64,000 bases of DNA, from assembly GCF_021228295.1 (NCBI RefSeq), contig NZ_JAJQPD010000005.1, positions 1 through 64,000 of the forward strand. Reading direction: 5' to 3'. Shown here in pieces: positions 60,649-64,000 of this stretch. A model generated the notes under the pieces. It ran no database searches and had not been told where the DNA came from. It was given only the letters and a program-made list of their open reading frames with translations. Origin of the DNA: Agromyces humatus. Lineage in GTDB: Bacteria > Actinomycetota > Actinomycetes > Actinomycetales > Microbacteriaceae. Each line of letters starts with the position of its first letter. Position 1 is the first letter of the stretch. Made by a program: the position numbers and the translations under genes.

Positions 60649-61012
60649 GACGTCCCCCACGCCTGCGCCTGGTGCCGCGTCGGCGTTGCCGGCAGCACCC
60701 GCGCTCCCCTGAACCTCCTGTGCAGACCGCGTCAACCGCGAGTCTCGCCGCGTGGATCGCCAAGATGTACCGGCGGCCGCGCGCCGTGCATGCTCGATTT
60801 CCGAATGGTGCCGCGCTGGAAACTGAGCAATCGTCGTCAGTGTGGCACAGCCGGTCGGGCAGTACAACTTCTTTGGTTGACGAAATCGGTATCGATAAGT
60901 TAGGATAGCCAACCCTACATCCGGATGACGCTTTCCAAGGCGCTTCCACCGTTTCGCCGATTCGGGCGATCTTCGCTGTTCTTTCCGCAGATGCGGTCGT
61001 ATTGTCGATTTC
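60649..61012. promoter_or_regulatory. Divergent control region, RND operon and molybdate operon
   Basis: A 364-base gap of lower GC between the two operons. It holds a candidate promoter reading toward the mod operon (TTGACG at 60877-60882, 18-base spacer, TAGGAT at 60901-60906) and a DtxR-like palindrome over the -10. On the other strand TATCGAT and TTGGCT occur but do not pair well. I see no gene in it; the open frame upstream of the RND ATG has no family match. Confidence 0.55.
60900..60918. promoter_or_regulatory. DtxR/IdeR-like iron box
   Basis: TTAGGATAGCCAACCCTAC matches the actinobacterial DtxR/IdeR box TTAGGTTAGCCTAACCTAA at 15 of 19 positions, with both TTAGG/CCTA half-sites partly kept. 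It overlaps the candidate -10 box. It may link the divergent operons to iron or manganese supply, or be a related metal regulator's site. Confidence 0.5.
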
Positions 61013-61420
61013 ATGACGCACTATCGGATCAGTGAGGCAGCGGCGCTCGTCGGCGTCAGCGACGACACGATACGTCGATGGCTGAGAGATGGCCTCCTTA
61101 AGGGGGGTAACGACGAGGCCGGGCGACAGGTCGTGCCCGGCGATGAACTCGCGGCACGCGCCGTCGCGATCGCCGCGACCGTCGACGACCGCAGCCCGGT
61201 GCGACGCAGCGCCCGCAACCGATTCGTCGGCCTGGTCACGCGCGTCGAGATCGACGGGTTGATGGCCCAGGTCGAGCTGCAGTGCGGCCCGCACCGCGTC
61301 GTGTCGCTCATGTCGGCCGAGGCCGCACGCGACCTGCGCCTCGAGGTCGGCTCACGCGGCGTCGCCGTGGTCAAGGCGACCATGGTCGTCATCGAGACCG
61401 ACGAGGAACCTCGCGCATGA
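61013..61420 (+). CDS. MerR-type HTH plus Mop (TOBE) molybdate-binding regulator
   Basis: A 135-residue protein joining a MerR/excisionase-like helix-turn-helix (YRISEAAALVGVSDDTIRRWL, residues 4-24) to one Mop/TOBE domain (NRFVGLVTRVEIDGLMAQVEL through VVKATMVVIE, residues 68-130), which binds molybdate or tungstate. It therefore resembles the ModE regulator with a swapped DNA-binding part. It overlaps modA by four bases, so it is expressed with the transporter and probably represses it when molybdate is plentiful. Confidence 0.9.
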   Translation: MTHYRISEAAALVGVSDDTIRRWLRDGLLKGGNDEAGRQVVPGDELAARAVAIAATVDDRSPVRRSARNRFVGLVTRVEIDGLMAQVELQCGPHRVVSLMSAEAARDLRLEVGSRGVAVVKATMVVIETDEEPRA

Positions 61421-62244
61421 GACATCCGATCGTTCGCTCGACGCTGCCCGTCGTGTTCGCCGCGCTCGCACTGACCGCGTGCTCGGGCCCGGCAGGCGAC
61501 GCCGGGTCCGAGTCCGGCGAGCCCACCGCGGCGCCCGGCGAACTCACCGGAGCGCTCACGATCTACGCGGCCGCCTCGCTGAACGCGGCCTTCGACGAGC
61601 TCGCCATCGCCTTCGAGGCGCGGCACCCGAACCTCGACGTGCTGCCCATCACCTACGACGGGTCGTCGGTGCTCGTGACGCAGCTCATCGAGGGGGCGCC
61701 GGCCGACGTCCTCGCCTCGGCCGACGAGCGCAACATGAAGAAGCTGGTCGATGCCGGGCTCACGCTCGAGCCCGTGGACTTCGCGACGAACGTGCTCACG
61801 ATCGCCGTCGCGCCCGGCAACCCCCTCGGCATCGAGACGCTCGACGACCTCGCCGACGGCGCGACCGAAACCGCCGACGGGCTCCCGATCACCGTGGTGT
61901 TGTGCGGCCCCGAGGTGCCGTGCGGCGACGCGGCCCAGTCGCTCTTCGCCGAAGACGGCATCACGGTGACGCCCGCGAGCGAGGAACAGAACGTGTCGGC
62001 CGTACTCACCAAGGTGGGCCGCGGCGAAGCCGACGCCGGGCTCGTCTACGTCACCGACGTCGAGGCGGCCGGCGGCGAGGTCGACGGAATCGAGATCGAG
62101 AATGCGGATGCCGCGACCAACGTCTACCCGGTCACGGCGCTCACCGACGCGGCGAACCCCGAGGCGGCGAGCGCGTTCGTCGAATTCGTCACGTCGGAGG
62201 AGGGCCGGGCGGTGCTCGCGTCGTTCGGCTTCGGGACGCCATGA
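61417..62244 (+). CDS. modA: Molybdate-binding lipoprotein ModA
   Basis: A 275-residue solute-binding protein (lipobox LTAC, Cys22). The mature part starts LTIYAAASLNAAFDEL, the ModA signature, with YDGSSVLVTQLIEGAPADVLAS near residue 82, VPCGDAAQ near 168 and GLVYVTDV near 212. Ser, Ala and Tyr positions for oxyanion binding are present. It overlaps the regulator and modB by four bases each. Confidence 0.95.
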   Translation: MRHPIVRSTLPVVFAALALTACSGPAGDAGSESGEPTAAPGELTGALTIYAAASLNAAFDELAIAFEARHPNLDVLPITYDGSSVLVTQLIEGAPADVLASADERNMKKLVDAGLTLEPVDFATNVLTIAVAPGNPLGIETLDDLADGATETADGLPITVVLCGPEVPCGDAAQSLFAEDGITVTPASEEQNVSAVLTKVGRGEADAGLVYVTDVEAAGGEVDGIEIENADAATNVYPVTALTDAANPEAASAFVEFVTSEEGRAVLASFGFGTP

Positions 62245-63098
62245 CGGCGTCTTCGCCCGCGGGCGTCACGGCCCGTGCGAGTGAGACCCGTCGTGACGAT
62301 GCCGCTGCGGCGCGACGCTTTCCACTGTGGCTGTACCTCCCGGCCGCCGTCGGCGCGGCGGTGCTCGCGCTGCCGCTCGTCGCCCTGCTCGTCCGCCTCG
62401 ACTGGACGCAGGTGCCCGCCGCGGTCGCCTCACCCGCCGCACTGCAGGCGCTCACCCTCTCACTCGCCACCGCCGCGATCGCGACGGGCGTGTGCATCGT
62501 GCTCGGCGTTCCGCTCGCCATGGTCATCGCCCGCAGTTCGAAGGGCATCGCCGCGGTGCTGCGTACCCTGACCACGCTGCCGCTCGTGCTGCCGCCGCTC
62601 GTGGGCGGCATCGCGCTGCTCGCGCTGCTCGGGCGCAACGGCCTGTTCGGCGAGACGCTCGGCGTGCTCGGCCTGCGCATCCCGTTCACGACCGCCGCGG
62701 TCGTGATCGCGCAGACGTTCGTCGCGCTGCCGTTCCTCGTGATCACGGTCGAGGGGTCGCTTCGCACGGCCGGCACCCGCTACGAGACGGTCGCGGCCGG
62801 CCTGGGTGCACGCCGCTTCACGGTGTTCCGGCGCATCACGCTGCCGCTCGTGGCCCCCGGCCTGATCGCCGGCACCGTGCTGTGCTTCGCACGCGCGCTC
62901 GGCGAGTTCGGGGCGACGGCGCTGTTCGCGGGCAACTCGGCCGGCATCACCCGCACGATGCCCTTGGCCATCTACACGGCGTTCAACGGCGCCGGCGTCA
63001 GCGAGGACACCGCGATCGCGCTGTCGCTCATGCTCGTCCTCGTGGCGGTCGCCGTGCTGGTGCTCATGCGCAGCTGGCGTGAGGACGCCCCCCGATGA
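62241..63098 (+). CDS. modB: Molybdate ABC transporter permease ModB
   Basis: A 285-residue permease with five or six membrane segments. An Arg/Ala-rich N-terminus precedes LWLYLPAAVGAAVLALPLVA. The coupling motif is TVAAGLGARRFTVFRRITLP near residue 190, followed by RALGEFGATALFAGNSAG, a diagnostic ModB stretch. It overlaps modA and modC by four bases each. Confidence 0.95.
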   Translation: MTASSPAGVTARASETRRDDAAAARRFPLWLYLPAAVGAAVLALPLVALLVRLDWTQVPAAVASPAALQALTLSLATAAIATGVCIVLGVPLAMVIARSSKGIAAVLRTLTTLPLVLPPLVGGIALLALLGRNGLFGETLGVLGLRIPFTTAAVVIAQTFVALPFLVITVEGSLRTAGTRYETVAAGLGARRFTVFRRITLPLVAPGLIAGTVLCFARALGEFGATALFAGNSAGITRTMPLAIYTAFNGAGVSEDTAIALSLMLVLVAVAVLVLMRSWREDAPR

Positions 63099-64000
63099 CC
63101 GGCACGAACGGCGGGGAGCTCGACGCCCGGGTCGTCGCCGAGGTCGGCGACTTCAGGCTCGACGTCGAGGTCGCGGTCGCGGCATCCGAGGTACTCGCGG
63201 TGCTCGGCCCGAACGGCTCGGGCAAATCGACGCTGCTCGCCGCCATCGCCGGCCATCACCCGCTCACCGCCGGTGCCGTGCGCATCGGCGAGCGCGTGCT
63301 CTCGCGCACCCCCACGATCGACACAGGCGCGATCGACGCGGGCGCCGCCGAGGTCGACCTGGCCGAGCGTTCCGTGGGCCTGCTCGGCCAGCACCCGCTG
63401 CTGTTCCCGCACCTGACCGCGCTCGAGAACGTCGCGTTCGGCCCGCGCGCGCAGGGCATGGCGAAGCGCGAGGCTCGCGTCGCGGCATCCGACTGGCTCG
63501 ACCGCGTCGGTCTCACCGGGCTCGAGCGTCGACTCCCCTCCGCGCTCTCGGGCGGCCAGCAGCAGCGGGTCGCGCTCGCCCGCGTCCTCGCGGCACAGCC
63601 CGACGTGCTGCTGCTCGATGAGCCGTTCGCGGCGCTCGACGTGCAGACGGCCGCGGCGATGCGCCGACTCGTCGCCGAGCAGCGTTCGACGCTCGGGATC
63701 CCGACGCTGCTCGTCACGCACGATCCGCTCGACGCGATCGTGCTCGCCGACCGCGCCGCCATCCTGCACACGGGGCGGATCGTGCAGCAGGGGCCGACCG
63801 CCGAGGTGCTCGGGCACCCGCGCACGCCGTTCGCTGCCGCGCTCGCGGGGGTCAACCTGCTCACCGGCGTCGCGATCGCGCGCGATGCCGTGCGCGTTGC
63901 GGGTGCGAGCGGGCCGATCGCGCTGCGTGGCACGGGCGAGGCGCTGCGGGTGGGCACTCCCGCCTCGGTCGTGTTCAGTCCGGCGTCGGTGCATGCGCGA
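63095..64000 (+). CDS. modC: Molybdate ABC transporter ATPase ModC (partial, cut by window end)
   Basis: The first 302 codons are present and no stop is reached. Walker A is LGPNGSGKSTLL near residue 38, the signature LSGGQQQRVALARVL near 150, Walker B VLLLDEPF near 172 and the switch His in VTHDP near 204. The C-terminal part beginning near 255 (LTGVAIARDAV through GEALRVGTPASVVFSP) fits a Mop/TOBE domain that senses molybdate. ATG 63095 overlaps modB by four bases. Confidence 0.94.
   Translation, partial: MTGTNGGELDARVVAEVGDFRLDVEVAVAASEVLAVLGPNGSGKSTLLAAIAGHHPLTAGAVRIGERVLSRTPTIDTGAIDAGAAEVDLAERSVGLLGQHPLLFPHLTALENVAFGPRAQGMAKREARVAASDWLDRVGLTGLERRLPSALSGGQQQRVALARVLAAQPDVLLLDEPFAALDVQTAAAMRRLVAEQRSTLGIPTLLVTHDPLDAIVLADRAAILHTGRIVQQGPTAEVLGHPRTPFAAALAGVNLLTGVAIARDAVRVAGASGPIALRGTGEALRVGTPASVVFSPASVHAR

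Noticed and set aside
60649-61014. N-terminal extension of the upstream RND protein
   Set aside because: Residues before ATG 60648 are Arg-rich, match no RND N-terminus and would cover the divergent promoter region.

Overview
The window is about 70% GC. Almost every gene uses GC-ending codons, GTG starts are frequent, the ffs-dnaX-recR-lysC-asd set sits close together, and a serine tRNA and a small SRP RNA lie side by side. This points to an actinobacterium, most likely a Microbacteriaceae such as Agromyces or a relative; that placement is inference from gene content and repeats. About fifty genes are supported. Roughly twenty neighbouring pairs overlap by exactly four bases (ATGA or GTGA), so most genes lie in translationally coupled operons.

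Layout. 1-845: a small GIY-YIG nuclease nested in arrays of a palindromic GGTCTCGATACG/CTACTCGACC repeat. 846-3972: a CUT1 sugar ABC transporter. 4033-4410: a large inverted array of the same repeat. 4398-9355: a second CUT1 transporter ending in a GH63-type glycosidase. Both transporter operons carry a TGTATACA operator-like palindrome in front. 9475-12761: an SGNH lipoprotein, then asd and lysC for aspartate-family amino acids, including an internal start for the short aspartokinase subunit. 12944-17776: small proteins, recR, dnaX and a DksA/TraR-like zinc protein. 17915-20157: an MFS exporter with its ArsR-type regulator, both with repeat-built N-terminal tails. 20485-23930: ackA-pta. 24118-24443: SRP RNA and tRNA-Ser(GGA).

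24845-41804 is accessory in character: a PH-like membrane protein, a Tat-exported beta-propeller/dimethylformamidase-like protein, an acetyltransferase, a HerA-like ATPase, a TetR plus GT1 glycosyltransferase pair, a four-gene operon joining a nuclease-fold protein, a membrane protein, a LigD-type polymerase and an APH(6)-like kinase, and a three-gene operon (saccharopine dehydrogenase-like, GNAT, N-succinylamino acid racemase-like) that may modify N-acyl or D-amino acids.

42092-53780 is a purine catabolism island. xdhABC oxidises hypoxanthine and xanthine to urate. The divergent operon holds aceB, an uncharacterised aldolase-like gene, allE, allB, uraD, uraH and uox, which take urate to ureidoglycolate, with malate synthase to use the glyoxylate. 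Allantoate amidohydrolase is not in the window. 53794-60648 holds two large RND exporters around a very short lipoprotein adaptor, unusual for a Gram-positive. 61013-64000 is a molybdate operon (MerR-HTH/Mop regulator, modA, modB, modC), which would supply the cofactor metal for the xanthine dehydrogenase nearby. The window ends inside modC.

Repeats are a dominant theme. The main palindromic family occurs as arrays and as single copies, inside three coding sequences in frame, and as the source of stop codons of three genes. A second family sits downstream of genes at about 20.4, 40.7 and 42.0 kb, and several minisatellites lie in linkers.
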